From contig NC_054743.1 of assembly GCF_018143015.1 (NCBI RefSeq), positions 24,427,934-24,491,933 of the forward strand: a DNA stretch of 64,000 bases. The letters run 5' to 3'. Positions 30,501 through 40,950 of the stretch are shown piece by piece. The position numbers and the translations under genes are program-made. Position 1 is the stretch's first letter, and each line of letters starts with the position of its first letter. Source of the DNA: Lytechinus variegatus. Its lineage: Eukaryota > Echinodermata > Echinoidea > Temnopleuroida > Toxopneustidae. Below the pieces are notes generated by a model. That model did not search any database and was not told where the DNA came from. It saw only the letters and a list, made by a program, of their open reading frames with translations.

Positions 30501-33376
30501 TCATCGAATATTTAATTGCTCTGACACAAATTGTTACGAAATCTACAAGAATCACTCTAACATCCTCAAAATGTATAGACTTAATTTTTACGACAATATT
30601 AGAATATTTACTTTCCGATGTCGCCAAGATTGCCCTCAGTGATCATTTTTTTAATTTCACATGTATTTCTTTCAAACCAAGTGAACCTCTTCATAAACTC
30701 GAAAAGTACAGAGATTTTAAGAAATTCCATGAATTTCAATTTCTTAAAGATTTTCGTTAATGTTGCATACTATATGGTAATGAACGGAGTGTATCCGAAT
30801 CGATTAACCATGATGGACATGTATGAACTGAATGCAGGCAGGCCTTTTGACACTATATAAATACACCATTTTTGAGAATTTTACTCCATATGCCGAAACA
30901 GACTATTTCTATTTTACTCAGGTACTTTTTACTGCTAAACCTAGACTGTTTTCCTGTTTTGGAGCCGGAGATTGGCTATTGTATTGTCATCTTGTCATGG
31001 CAACGCGTCTTTAGGTGCGTCTTTTTTCAGTGGGCTTCCTCCATCTTCGGTGCATTTGATTTCTCTGAAAGGTTAGTTTCACAATCCCTATGCCCATGAG
31101 CAGACGTCTTTTTTTCACGACTGTTTCAGAAACGGATTTTGAATTTTTTTTTTGTCATGGGCACTGACAGAGAGTGTGACTCTACCTTTCATTTTTTAGA
31201 GCTACGTTCCTTTTGAAATCTACAATTTTATTTCTACGGCATTTACTAAACATTTTATTAATTATTTTACTCCATATGCCGAAGCAGACTTTATATATAT
31301 ATATATAGCTTTACACATCTGTATATATATATATATTTTTTTTTTCAGTTGAGGCCAAAAGCTTACATACACCCATGAAATTCAGTGTAATTTGTTCGCT
31401 TGCCAAACATCGTAAAATTTACTATATCTTCATAAATATAAATACTACCATGACGAATTTTGTATCAAATGAAAGAGCGTATTAAGCTCTTTTAGATAAA
31501 TGGGATGCTGTTTAAGTATATTTCAGGTGGAAATTTCTTTGAATGAAAAAAATAATATTCGTGCTAAATGTATTATATTGTTTGTTATTGTATTTTCAAA
31601 CATCGTTTATCAGTGTTAATAGAAATATATAAATGTCAAATCTACAATATATGTTACATTTTCTATCATGATATGTCACCACTGAACAAAAAAGTGTAAT
31701 ATAAAATATATGAAATATGAAATGTTTTTGTCAAGTTTTTATAAATATAATAAAATATGAAGATTTTTTGAGGAAAAATTACACCTAAATATTTTTCAGC
31801 TCTGATGACAAAGCATTATGATAAACTAATTTGATTGATATCAAATTCGTCATGATAGCACAAATATTTTATAAGATACAGTAAATTTTATCATGTTCGG
31901 CAAGTGAAAATTTTCTTTGAATTTCCTGGGTGCATGGAAACTTCTGGCCTTAACATATATATATATATAATTTTACCTATCTAAAGTTTATCTAAACTAC
32001 GGGATAATAATTGTCTGGGGAAATACACATACATCATATCTAGAACGAATATTACTTTTACAGAAAAAGGCATTGCGCGTTATTTTTAATATGTCCTGGA
32101 GATCCCACACAGACCTATTGTTTATTGACAATAAAATCTTAAAAGTAAAAACACTATATCAATATAACTTGGGTCAATTTATGTATCAACTAAATAATAA
32201 TATGCTACCATCAATCTTTGATTCTTCATTTAACAAAACAAAACTATTCATAAATACCCTACACGTCAATCCGAGGAATTTCATTTTCCTCTACCCCGGA
32301 CAATTCTTGCCAAATCTATCTCACTTTCGAAGGCCCTCGACTTTGGGGCACTCTTAATAATACTATCAAAGATTCCCCAAGCCTAAATTCTTTTAAATTT
32401 AAGTTGAAAAAGTTTCTCCAAGATACTCGTTAGTTTATTTAACTCTTCATCACTCATACATCATATTTTTCATTTATACTCGGCACTACGAACTATGAAA
32501 TATATTTTTCGTTTTCCTGTTGATCCGTATATTCGCTGTGAGTGTCGGGGCAAGAATCTGGAGACCACTGATCTTGCTTTTTTGCTCATTTTCTATTTCT
32601 TTCATTTTTTCTTTTTAATTATTCATTCAGATAGATTTAAGTTCAAATTTCTACCATGTTGTATTTGTGTTTTGTTTACATTGTTCATACGTATATGTTA
32701 TAGGAGGCTGCATCCTACAAGCTTCGCTTTTTAGCAGCTTCCTCCGTTTCCGACCTGTTATCTTGATTATTATACATAATAAGTTTCTTTGTTTTATTGA
32801 TTATAATTATATCAAGATGTATGTAACAAAACTACTGTAAATGTAAATGATTGTTTGAAATGGAAAAATAAATGAAATGAAATATATTATATTTATATAT
32901 ATATATATATATATATATACGGCAACACACAACATACACATGTATAGCCAAAAGGCCTGCTTCAATTCAGTGTGTGTGTGTGTGTCGTTTGGCTCTAATT
33001 TCCTACCCGGTTGACTTGGTTGGCTCTCATTGTGGGGCGTTGGGCTGTATACCAAAGAAGAAGGGCCCACGTTAAACTAGTTTCCAGTAAAATAGTATTG
33101 GGACGGTAATGAGAACAGGGGTCCGAGTGTAAGATGGACCAATAGACTCAATCCCACCCCCCAAAACAACAACAAACAAACAAACTCACCTGCAACCGAC
33201 TTTACGAGAGGAGACAACATTTTACATAACCTTCCGGGACCACATCCAACATCGAGCACGTCGTCGTTTTCATCGAAATCGATCCATTTCAAAGCTTCAT
33301 CTCGTACTCGATTCTGAAAATAAACGGAACTTATCAAATCATATTCCCGTGCTAGTTCTACTGTGTCGGTATTCAT
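18361..33376 (-). CDS. Methyltransferase gene 3 (JHAMT-like), complete four-exon gene, 275 aa
   Basis: Join 33190-33376, 23478-23806, 21395-21530 and 18361-18536 (minus). All junctions have GT/AG and compatible phases (1, 0, 1), giving an uninterrupted 275-residue frame, the usual length for JHAMT-type enzymes. SAM loop VLDVGCGPGR at 40-49, GLDIS with D65, EDAQTF, LSMTALHWC, KPGG (131-134), a C-terminal LMRSIGFSI helix and the stop after TIMATKE. The predicted reaction is SAM-dependent methylation of a small acid; no substrate is visible. No signal peptide or membrane segment. Introns are about 9.4, 1.9 and 2.9 kb, filled with a mariner, MITEs and LINE pieces. Best candidate in the window for a functional copy. 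Confidence 0.87.
18790..18971. mobile_element. MITE with GGGCAACATACT inverted ends
   Basis: TACACTCCAACCCTGGGCAA at the left is mirrored by an inverse with TACACACTTAAAATGTTGGG at the right, about 30 bp of inverted ends around an AT-rich 120-bp core. Confidence 0.7.
20184..20309. mobile_element. MITE with GTAACACAA ends, copy 1
   Basis: Left GGGTAACTCAAAAGTTAACG, right AAGCTTTGTGTTACAGGCCC, with an inner inverted repeat GATTGATTGTAATC / CAATACAATCGAACG. The better-preserved second copy is at 43737-43866. Confidence 0.65.
20798..21082. mobile_element. Inverted-end element, CCGGGGG...CACTT family, second copy
   Basis: About 45-bp inverted ends. Both contain GTGGATACCAGGCGCGAC, with CCGGGGGTACACTTCCATT at the left and the inverse of CCCGGGGGACCCACTTACAT at the right. 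Related to 5897-6480. Confidence 0.75.
21395..21530 (-). CDS. Gene 3 exon 3 (136 nt)
   Basis: Acceptor CTATAG before AACTGCGAC, donor AAA A/GTAAGTT. Encodes 45 residues plus one base, NCDNSVFPVESTDSFLNLMR and on to EIK, frame intact. 136 nt in both genes 3 and 4. Confidence 0.85.
22659..23020 (-). mobile_element. End fragment of the CAGTGGCGT/GCGCGAGCTGA element, reverse orientation
   Basis: CAGTGGCGTAACTACGGGGG followed by a purine-rich block (inverse of the CCACTACGTTTCTC block in the other copies), then CATTTCATAACTTTATGAAA and CCATATGTCTTCATCGTTCC, which match the inverse of 59160-59480. Cut off by the next element. Confidence 0.65.
23028..23315. mobile_element. MITE with ACACTGTTA ends
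   Basis: Left ACACTGTTAGAAAATTTATCC, right inverse TACACTGTTAAAAAAAACC. The interior holds three TGTAATCTTAC phrases. About 290 bp, no ORF. Confidence 0.65.
23478..23806 (-). CDS. Gene 3 exon 2 (329 nt)
   Basis: Acceptor TTTTACGCAG before GTTTAGACATT, donor CTTGAG/GTAAGG. 109 intact codons with GLDISPGMIEYAK, FFQEDAQTFG, LSMTALHWC and LKPGGLFLLDF. More diverged from genes 1, 2 and 4 than they are from each other, for example CFDKENVLRNVF. Confidence 0.88.
23824..24919 (+). mobile_element. Decayed mariner/Tc1-type transposon in intron 1 of gene 3
   Basis: Inverted ends of about 130 bp: GAGTGTGAGTCAGAAAAAAT at the left, inverse CAGTGCGAGTCAGAATTTTT at the right, sharing AAAATGTGGGA(G/T)TCAGAGAGAA and ATATTCCTTTGTCACTTGGT. 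TA lies immediately outside both ends, the Tc1/mariner target. At 24456-24597 a short frame reads VYSTPPADLDELQQRI then ends in FQ*, similar to the C-terminus of IS630/Tc1-type transposases. Most of the transposase is gone, and a LINE-like 3' tail (23960-24060) and a G tract sit in the left half. Confidence 0.8.
24925..26370. other. Intron 1 of gene 3, no gene seen
   Basis: Includes a G/C-tract repeat at 25120-25275 (GGGGGGGCAGGCGCGCC, then CACAATATTTTTGACAGCG) typical of degraded element ends. The rest is unremarkable AT-rich sequence. Confidence 0.5.
26374..26535. mobile_element. TCCGACAAG MITE, copy 3 (opposite orientation to copies 1-2)
   Basis: GGGGAGCGTTTCATGAAAGG at the left and ATTGATGAAACACCACCCC at the right, with GTTTTATCCGACAAGTCC and AACTTGTCGGACG inside. 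Confidence 0.78.
26622..27265. mobile_element. Foldback element with CCCCCATTCCACAGA ends and GAAAGACCA repeats
   Basis: Left end CCCCCATTCCACAGAACGG, right end TCTGTGGAATGGGGG. The interior is built of degenerate repeats of about 10 bp: TGAAAGACCA in some stretches and the inverse TGGTCTTTCA in others. 644 bp, no real ORF. Confidence 0.82.
27470..27600. repeat. G/C-tract low-complexity block
   Basis: Alternating GGGGGG and CCCCCC runs including the inverse pair GGGGGGGCAAAATCTCG / GTTTTGCCCCCC. Likely the end of a degraded element. Overlapping frames are artefacts. Confidence 0.6.
28008..28222 (+). mobile_element. Left-end fragment of the CAGTGGCGT/GCGCGAGCTGA element
   Basis: GGCAGTGGCGTTCCC, G tract, CACCTAATGGGCGCGCGAAG, CATTAACCGGATATGTATCT and GAAGCGCGAGCTGAAAATT, in the same order as 10851 onward. 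It ends where a LINE fragment begins. Confidence 0.65.
28223..28410 (-). pseudogene. LINE reverse-transcriptase fragment
   Basis: Minus-strand frame with LLDFLAAFDTIRHDILLNRL then TFGISDLELKWFQSYLLDR. The DFLAAFD segment corresponds to the first catalytic aspartate motif of non-LTR RTs (usually DLSAAFD). About 60 codons only; no YADD block. Confidence 0.8.
28500..28790 (+). mobile_element. Single arm of the AAAGGACAAGTCCACC element
   Basis: Matches the right arm of 1250-1856, including ACATCCGATTTTGATGAAAT and ACCTGTCCTTTGATA at the end. The left arm is missing. Confidence 0.65.
29606..30090. mobile_element. Inverted-repeat element with TTTAAAGG...GTTCACCCT ends
   Basis: The left TTTAAAGGAAAAGTTCACCC and the right (inverse TTTAAAGGGGAAGTTCACCC) begin arms of about 120 bp, including GCAGAAAAAATA and AAGGTTTGAG. 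485 bp, no ORF. It is flanked by two similar direct copies of an 80-bp sequence (29528-29605 and 30085-30176), suggesting insertion into, or duplication of, an older repeat. Confidence 0.8.
30180..31346. other. No gene seen
   Basis: Contains a G tract in CCCCGGGGAGG...GTGGGCTACTC (30258-30290) and AT-rich sequence. A 79-codon frame at 30403-30642 has no family resemblance and is low-complexity asparagine-rich. TATATA runs are near 31290-31335. Confidence 0.5.
31347..31954. mobile_element. Non-autonomous Tc1-like element with long inverted ends
   Basis: Left CAGTTGAGGCCAAAAGC then TTACATACACCC; right inverse GTTAAGGCCAGAAG then TTTCCATGCACCC. These resemble Tc1-family termini. The arms stay similar for about 115 bp (CTTGCC[A/G]AACAT, AAAATTTACT, CATGACGAATTT). 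The 380-bp core has no transposase. Confidence 0.75.
31985..32885 (+). pseudogene. LINE fragment, C-terminus of ORF2 plus 3' end
   Basis: Frames give TSYLERILLLQKKALRVIFN, SWRSHTDLLFIDNKIL, YNLGQFMYQLNNNMLPSIF and then, shifted, RPSTLGHS/GTLNNTIKDSPSLNSFK with KLKKFLQDTR. This is the typical C-terminal part of CR1/jockey-type ORF2. The tail ends AAATAAATGAAATGAAA (32862-32882). 5' truncated. Confidence 0.8.
33190..33376 (-). CDS. Gene 3 exon 1 (187 nt)
   Basis: ATG at 33376 (minus) in GCAAGATGAAT context; donor GCAG/GTGAGT. 62 residues plus one base: VELAREYDLISSVYFQN and VLDVGCGPGR. It shares GCGPGR and the ACATCCAACATCGAG wording with gene 4, so genes 3 and 4 form one pair and genes 1 and 2 another in this exon. 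Confidence 0.9.
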
Positions 33377-35380
33377 CTTGCCTAGCTTGCTTGGAATGCT
33401 CGAGTTTAGTTGAAAATATCAATTCAGAAAGACAGACAATAATTTTTTTATCAAAGCATTCGAGTCAATCTATAGTGTGCAGAAAACGTCCAATCGGACA
33501 TGTCCGAGCGTACTAAACATCATGCTTTCAATAAAGACACAGACCATCGCTAAAATTTCAAGGGTCTCATTAAAAAATGAACTTCGATTTGTTATATCTA
33601 ACCCTTTACCCGATAGGCCGAAGCGAAATCATTTTTCCAACCACAGTAGTGGACATCAATATGAATATTCATGACTAGGCTATATGACTAGCCTAGACTA
33701 GGGCATTAACTTTAATTCAAATATGGACCTGTCTAATGCCTGCAGCCGACTCATGCCATTTTTTAAATTTTTCCCATAAATTGCATATTGCCTCATTCTG
33801 AGCATAAAATATCTCATGGGAAAATTTAATTCACACCACATGTCAAGGTTAGGAGGAAATGATGTGAAATACATAAAATAGAGGGGGAAATCTGAAAAAT
33901 TGTGTACAAAACAAATGGAGGGTTGTCCACAAAATCAGTCATTTTTTAAGCATGTTTGCCAATTTGATGATCCCTATAGAAAGTACAAGACTTTTTAAAC
34001 ATCCATAACGTGCTTATTTTACAACCGATTTTGATATAACTTGTTTTAAATTGTTCCTCTAATTTTACTCTTTCCAATAAAATTGCTTTTCTTTTGGGTT
34101 TTGGTTTCCTTTAACAGCATCATCTTGGAAGTTTAATGTTAAGGGTCAAACGACGATGGGATGAAATCTCGAAATAAAATACGTGATTTTCATGTTTAAT
34201 ATTACAATATTGGTAAATAAACAATATTAGTCGTTGACCAATCGGCACTCGATATTTCGCGCCGGAGTCCAGGACCTAAACTTCCCCAAAGATGGGCATC
34301 TTCCTACAATAGAGTTGCATGTTTGTATATGATACCGACCAAAATATTTTCATTTTCAATGACATTTGCTATGCTAAGGACAACAAAGGCACAAATTGGC
34401 CATTGTATGGAAACATGCAAGTTATCCTCAGTCTAGGGGGAGGTGCATTCCAGTGTCTTTTGTCAATTGCATTTCGTAAATAAGCAGTGATTGACAGATG
34501 AGGTCACGGACAGAATCTTGGTTTGGAGGATTTTTTGTGGGCGTTTCTAAGCCTGCTAAATAAAAACATAAAAATTATTATAAAATATACGATACAAATT
34601 TAGATATTCTTTTGGCCACATAAGTGATGATAAAAGTATACAAATCAACACAAGTCAACATGCATTTGCATTAAATAGGTCCTTTAAAACCACGGGAAAA
34701 CAGACCTGTTTTATTTACCTCATGTATTCACATTTTTTTTTCTGAAGTTCTGTTGATTCATGCTTCAAATTTTGCCATTCTAATCTGTGCCATAGTAACT
34801 TTTAATAGACTTGCTATTATTCTGGTAACATTCATGGGGGCACTACGGCACTTTTAATTTCATAAATGAAAAATGATGTATTTTGATTCTCCCTGATCTG
34901 ATATGATAGACGGGCACTTTTTAATTTTTTTAAAAAAATTTTTGTGGGGGGGGGTTGTAAAAGGAGTTCTGGCAATGCATATTTCAAAATTTTGCTTTTT
35001 CATCATTTGTAATAACAACAAACAAAAAAGACGAGTGATATGTGAAATTTGCATAGGAACATAAATCATCATATGGCACAAACATTCTTTTTAAGGTAAA
35101 AAAAAACAATGACGGCATGCTGCATGAGGATTTTTCGGTGGAAATGTTTTATGGTGTGATATTGATACATGTAAAAATTATGACTGATTTCAAGGTTCTT
35201 TCAAATAAAAAAAAGTAACTTACCTTCAATTTTGTACTTTGCAGGTGTTTATTTATTACAAAGGAAAACATTCGTATACCTGGAGATATTTGGTGTCCCC
35301 CAAATTATAAAACTTACGGCAGATGTGTCCTGGAAGGGCAAGGCCAAAATGGATGTCGGGTCAGCATTCACAACGTTTAC
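33377..35380. other. Intergenic region upstream of gene 3, no gene seen
   Basis: Potential promoter region of gene 3 at its left end, but no TATA box or initiator stands out. A diverged arm of the 1250-1856 family is near 33990-34110. G-tract at 34945-34954. Confidence 0.5.
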
Positions 35381-35469
35381 TTACCTTCCTATATTTTACA
35401 CTTGAGACCCTGCCTCATTACATTTTGTGAGATGTATCTGTTGTGTATGTGTGCGTGTTGTGTGTATAA

Positions 35470-35720
35470 TAATAATAAAAATAATATGTGCGTGTTGTTT
35501 GTATAATAATAATACTTATAATAATAAAATAATGATAATAACAATAATAATAACAATATTATAATAATAATAATAATAATAATAATTTTCACCCCAAGAG
35601 TGAATTTATGGAAATGAATTTGGAGTGAAATATTGGCGCCAAGTGGCTTATTGCAAGGGTGGGTATCTGATTTTATTATCATAATTATTATTATTATTAT
35701 TATTGTTATTATCATTATTA
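35470..35720. repeat. (AAT)n / (ATT)n microsatellite pair
   Basis: AATAATAAT-type run on the left (35468-35586) and ATTATTATT-type run on the right (35680-35726) around TTCACCCCAAGAGTGAATT. The two arms are complementary and could fold back. Confidence 0.85.
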
Positions 35721-35877
35721 TTATTAGTTAAACTTTTCTTTCTTTTCCTCAAATTGTCAATGCTTTAAACGATTGAAAATCCCACTATTTTACGTGCAAA
35801 TTGGCAATATTTGACAAAATACCTTATATTCAGCTTTCTTATAAATATTTGTATTTGTATTTATTTATTTATTATTA

Positions 35878-36070
35878 AACACACCCTTTCGTCCAAACGG
35901 GGGGGGGGGGGGGCTTTGGACGAAAGGGCGCGTTCCAGTGAACGCGACGCGACGTGGCGCTCCCGACGCACCCTTTCGGCCAAACCGGGGGGGGGGGGGG
36001 GGTTTGGACGAATCTTCGCGTTCGCGTTGACGCACCCTAACGCGACATCACCCACCCTTTCGGCATAAGC
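35878..36070. repeat. GC-rich palindromic repeat with two long G tracts
   Basis: ACCCTTTCGTCCAAAC, G15, TTTGGACGAAAGGG, then CGCGACGCGACG and again ACCCTTTCGGCCAAACC, G16, TTTGGACGAATC. Two hairpins with G-tract loops in an otherwise AT-rich neighbourhood. Confidence 0.75.
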
Positions 36071-36073
36071 CCC

Positions 36074-36494
36074 CCATTGTTACATCCAGGATCTGAGCAG
36101 GGACACTGCCCTGATCTATCCAGGCCCATCAAATAATAATCTTGAGCATGTTCTGAAGGACAAGAAACACCCACACTGAATTTATTTGATGATTAATAAA
36201 AGGGGAATCAGCGCACAAACATGAAAGAAAACTTGAAAGATGGATGAGTACTATAAACTGTACTATGAAGGCAAACTACAAGTGTATCACACTGCGATAG
36301 TACAATCATTACCAGTGGAATATTTTTTTTCATTAAACAAGTATTAGAGTAAATGATCTTGACCTCAGTAACTTAATAGCAAAAAATAGCAATGAAAACG
36401 AAATTCAGTTGCTGGAATTAGGCATGAAACGGTCATGACCTGTTGTCTCTATCAATGTGCCTTTCTCATTATCAATCTTTGAGATTTCCGAGTC
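36074..36494. other. No gene seen
   Basis: AT-rich, no structure noted. The 110-codon minus frame at 36405-36737 runs through the palindromic MITE and is not supported as a gene. Confidence 0.5.
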
Positions 36495-36673
36495 CCTGGT
36501 GGCCGTTTCATAAAGCTGTTCGTAAGTAAAGAGCGACTTTAAGAACAACTGGTGATCCTTTCTTATGTTAAATGGTGTATTCAATGACGATGGTTTAGCG
36601 CGTAAGAAAGGATCACCAGTCGTTCTCAAAGTCGCTCTTAACTTACGAACAGCTTTATGAAACGGCCACCAGG
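36495..36673. mobile_element. Near-perfect palindromic MITE (179 bp)
   Basis: CCTGGTGGCCGTTTCATAAA at the left is exactly inverted at the right, and the arms continue about 70 bp (GAGCGACTTT, ACTGGTGATCCTTTCTTA) around a 40-bp loop. The strongest single hairpin in the window. Confidence 0.88.
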
Positions 36674-37287
36674 TCAGAATGATCAAAAGGGGTTGATAGG
36701 CTAGACAGAGCAGAACATACAGCAGTGCAGCATGCAAACTTGAAATTGACTGAAAAGTACTTCTGTTACATAATAGATTGTGTATTCAAACCACTAAAGC
36801 GAGACCAATGAAATACTTAAAGAAGTAAGAACATGAAATGAGCTTCCAAGTTCCACACATTTAATTGAGAATAATATTCAATTTTGGGAATAAATTCAGC
36901 TGTATATCTGAGTGACATTTTTGTGGGGATGCGCAAATATGTTTGAGGCGTGTGACATGAAAAATGCAAACTGAGTACTTCGGTAAGGGAAAAGAAAAAT
37001 TTCATGTTGGATGGTAGATTTTGAAACACTTGGTAAATTTAAATAGAAATACATATCAAAAGTAAAAAAAAAAAGCATTGGTGCAGTGGTAAGAGTATAA
37101 ATGCAGAGCAGACATGAGACAAAATTAGGGGATGTTGCCACACCTGTTTAAAAATATTCATCAATTTGCTATACGGTGCCATAAAAAAGGGACCTGAACA
37201 AGTTATAAATGAATTTTTGTTTATTCCTAAAGTGTATTTATCAAAAAAGTTTTTAAAATACTGAAATGTGATGAATATTGACACCGC

Positions 37288-37442
37288 GGGGAGCGTTTCA
37301 TCTTTTGTCCGACAAGTTTGCCAGATCTGACAACTTTCCCTGATTTTAATTCGCTCAGAGACATACACTTCTTTTGTAACTGTCGGATAAAACAGGACTT
37401 GTCGGATGAAATGTCCGACAAGTCCTTTCATGAAACGTCCCA
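37288..37442. mobile_element. TCCGACAAG MITE, copy 4
   Basis: GGGGAGCGTTTCATC at the left, TCATGAAACGTCCC at the right, with AAAACAGGACTTGTCGG and ATGTCCGACAAGTCC. Confidence 0.78.
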
Positions 37443-37794
37443 AGACTAACCCATTTTTTAAAGTAGATTGTTTCTTCCTTTGAAACAGTACCTGATATCC
37501 TTAACAGTACACACCAACGAACGTAGAGGGCAGCACACACAAGCGTGTTGCTCTAAGGAAGGTCAACTCGATACGCGCATGCAACTGAGCTGCGCGCATA
37601 TTTTATTGTTCATGACAACGAAATCAAATGCGATCAAATACAACAACAAATTAGTAGTGATCAAGAAACGAATATGAAAGAATATGACTACAACGATATC
37701 AAAGATAACATTAAAAAATATGTTGAGGGATATACATAAATATGAAAACATACTTTGATATTTAAAACTTTACAAATGCAAGTTTCAGGAAACT

Positions 37795-38740
37795 AAAATC
37801 ATTACCAAATCGGTAAATGATGAACAAGATCTAAATGCACTACAAGAATGGGAAAGGAAATGGCTAATGGAATTTCATCCCGGGAAATGCCAGGTTCTTC
37901 ATGTCTCCAAACGGAAGAAAAAAGACCGACATAGCCATACATATACAGTCCATGGAACTGAACTAAAGCCTGTTGAATCTGCCAAGTACTTGGGCGTTGA
38001 GATTTCGAGTGATCTCTCCTTTGACAGACACATTGACAACATTACCAAAAAGGGAATGAAGACACTTGGCTTCTTAAGGAGAAACTTGCCGGTAAGTCAT
38101 GCTCCAAGGAACAAAAGCCTGTTACAACACACTTGTTCGGCCTATCGTGGAGTACGCAAGTTGTGTGTGGGATCCCCCACCAGCAAAGCCATTTCCAAGG
38201 CAGAATCTGTGCAACGGAGTGCAGCTCGCTATGTGATGAACAATTACTCAAGACGATGTAGCGTCACAACCATGATTGATGCGCTTCAGTGGAAGACCCT
38301 GCAACATCGTAGAGCAGTGTCAAAGCTTACTATGATGTACCGAATCACCAACCATCTGATTGACATCCCCGACGACCAGTTGGTACCGCTCAACACTCCA
38401 ACAGAGGCCACAGCAAGAGATTTCTAATCCCACGATCACGCACATCACTACTGAAGGATACGTTCTTCCCAAACACCATCCGTTTGTGGAACGGTCTACC
38501 TGAAATGTGGTCATCTCACCATCGATCGACATCTTCAAGACACGAGTCAGAGATGTCGTCTTAAACTAACTCAAAATATGAGAACAATTTGTATTAGTGT
38601 ATATGCGTTCGTTTTTGGACTTATTTTTATCGAGCTTTGCTACGAGCAACACGTTTAATTAGCCGATAGACAACCAACTGTTGTGCGACGATACTCCTGT
38701 GGAGGTTTATGCACACTACTGAAGAAGAAGAAGAAGAAGA
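37795..38740 (+). pseudogene. LINE fragment, RT C-terminal half and 3' end
   Basis: A long frame (37795-38427) reads LQEWERKWLMEFHPGKCQVL, SAKYLGVEISSDLSFDRHID, TLGFLRRNL, SVQRSAARYVMNNYSR and RITNHLIDIP. After a frameshift near 38410 it continues RFLIPRSRTSLLKDTFFPNT then IRLWNGLP. Typical of the part of ORF2 after YADD in jockey/CR1-type LINEs. The 3' end is a GAAGAAGAAGAA tail near 38720-38740. 5' truncated. Confidence 0.85.
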
Positions 38741-38749
38741 TTGTTGTTA

Positions 38750-40950
38750 TCAGCGATTTCACCAGACGGCTGAATTAGGTGATTTGCGCCGAGACGATTT
38801 TGTGACCACTCGCAAAGCATTTCGGGATTGAATATGTCCCCCTTATTTTCTCTGGGCTCTTCGCTGAACCCATCATCATTCTATCCTTAAGCTACATTAT
38901 GCTCCGTCGTCTGCTTAGATTTCAACCCCTAGTCTAGCACTGGTACTTGTTCTGCTAGGCGTCGATCAGCATTTATCTGCAGTCCATATAGGCCGTGACT
39001 CATTTATTTATTTATTTATTATAGCAGGCAGCAATGCCAATGGGTATCAAAAAAATAATTCACGTATCTACCAATAGTATATTATCATTTCTTTTCACCA
39101 TTGTCCCAAAACTTATAAATTTAGAAATACATTCCAATCAGTAATAAGTGAAGTCCACATCTAACCTAGATCTTGATCATGTTGATCGATAGACCAAAAG
39201 CTTCAGTCTCTGTATTTTGGTTGCTCTGCTGAACTGCGCTGGCTCACTCACCGATAGAGATTATAGTAAAATGTCAGAAATTGTTGAATAAATCCCCAGA
39301 AACGACGGTTATTCCTGTCTAGTTGATCGATAGACCCAATTAGTCTAAAGATCTAACTTTATTTGTCTAACTAGACAAATGCTCTGACCAGTCTCGATCT
39401 GTTTGTTGAAGATGTTGTTCCACACTGGATATCTAAGTAGATCTAGAATATATATAGATCTAGCACGACTAGTCTATGCAACAATAAAAAAATACTAAAA
39501 TAATAATAAACTCAAAACAGATGAATTCCACATTGTCTTTTATAGTATAGGACGCCTAAATCATTTGAGGGTTGGTCCATGCAAGCTAAGTTTGGTTCAA
39601 TTAAGGCCAGCCTGCATGGGCTAGCCGCTAGGAGGTTATGATTTTTTTTAGTCCGTACGTTAAATGCCTACAGGGTAAAATCTAGATCTAGAACTAGAAG
39701 ATTTAATGGTTGACAATTAAGTTACCGTTAGGCCTTACCGTTAGGCATGAGAATTAAAATTCAGTTAGATAATGCATAAAAATAAAATCACGACGAGCTT
39801 AGTCACTTTGCTCTTTCACTTTCGAAATTCTCCAAAAAAAATACGCGTTCTGCCAGCCAAGCCCAGGCCATGCAGGCCCAGGAAAATTTACCAATTCTTG
39901 CAATATGGCAAACAAATTATGTAAAAGTCTTTGATTGCACAGAATCAATGGTCAAATTAAGATATGGATGCTGTCTATCAAATCTACTTTCTGCCCAAAA
40001 TCATAAATTAAGATGGTGTATAATATCCAGCTCCCATTTCTTCTAGTCTAGGCCTAGATCTAAGTATAACTAAGGTTAAGTCTAACGCAAAACGATGATG
40101 GCACTCTGCAAACGATGTAACATTGCAATCAATTTCCCAGAATTGGCTGATTTTTCTTAGAAATTATTGAAGAAAACCAGGGAAAATGTGAATAGGTTTA
40201 ATTTTATTCAAGCTTTAATTTGGCTTTGGAAGTTTGGTTGCTCAATGATTATCGACCTTCGACGCGACGCAGCGCCTGGCTGTGCAGCTCAGCTGCAGCG
40301 CAGCCAATGCAATGCATCCGATGCATGGGTTTTTTTTTCGCCGTCCATAGTCTCGGACTCAAAGTTGAAATTTATACCCGGATTTCGGGTTTAGGCGCCT
40401 TGTATTAAGATTTATAGACTTAAAAGTCAAATGCAAATTAAAATTTGAAATCTGACCTTGAACAATCATCGTTGATAAACTTCAGCCCTGAAGCGATTGC
40501 ACTTCAAATCAGACCAGGCAAATTAGACGTCATTGTGTATGTTGCTAGAAGATCTATGACGAGTCGACTGAAGCCCCAGCGCATCACTAACGTTACTAGT
40601 AGCTACGCGACGGCCCAGACTCGGCGCACCCAGGCCAGAAAAATGACCTCGATTATTACGATGGTTGTCTATGCATTTATTAGTGGTGCAGCGAAATTCA
40701 GCAGAGGAAAATAAGAGATAAGAGGTATCCTCGTCATAGACTTAATATTCCAAAATGAGAAAAAATGTCAATATCATGATTATTTAAGCTAAATAAATTT
40801 TTAAAAAATAAAATTAATATTTTTAATATTTCTAGCTATAATAACCGATGTAATAATTGTTCATTAAAAATATTTAAAATTAACAAATGAAAAAAATCAA
40901 CTCGACAAATTTCCGAAAAGTCCCCCTTATTTTTTAGACTGGTCACAAAA
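38750..40950. other. No gene seen; CTAG-rich stretch at 38930-40100
   Basis: The tetramer CTAG, often in TCTAGATCTAG phrases, occurs about 17 times between 38930 and 40100, several times above random expectation. A small GC-rich island (CGACGCGACGCAGCGCC) is at 40255-40330. Short frames at 40167-40408 and 40445-40714 have no recognisable domains. Confidence 0.5.

Noticed and set aside
30403-30642. 79-codon asparagine-rich frame
   Set aside because: Low complexity, no family resemblance, no splice context.
35389-35715. 108-codon minus-strand frame of isoleucine/leucine/tyrosine
   Set aside because: Product of the AAT/ATT microsatellite.
36405-36737. 110-codon minus-strand frame
   Set aside because: Formed by the arms of the palindromic MITE.
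40167-40714. Short frames near a GC-rich island as a possible first exon
   Set aside because: No conserved domain, no paralogue and no clear downstream exon; left as non-coding.
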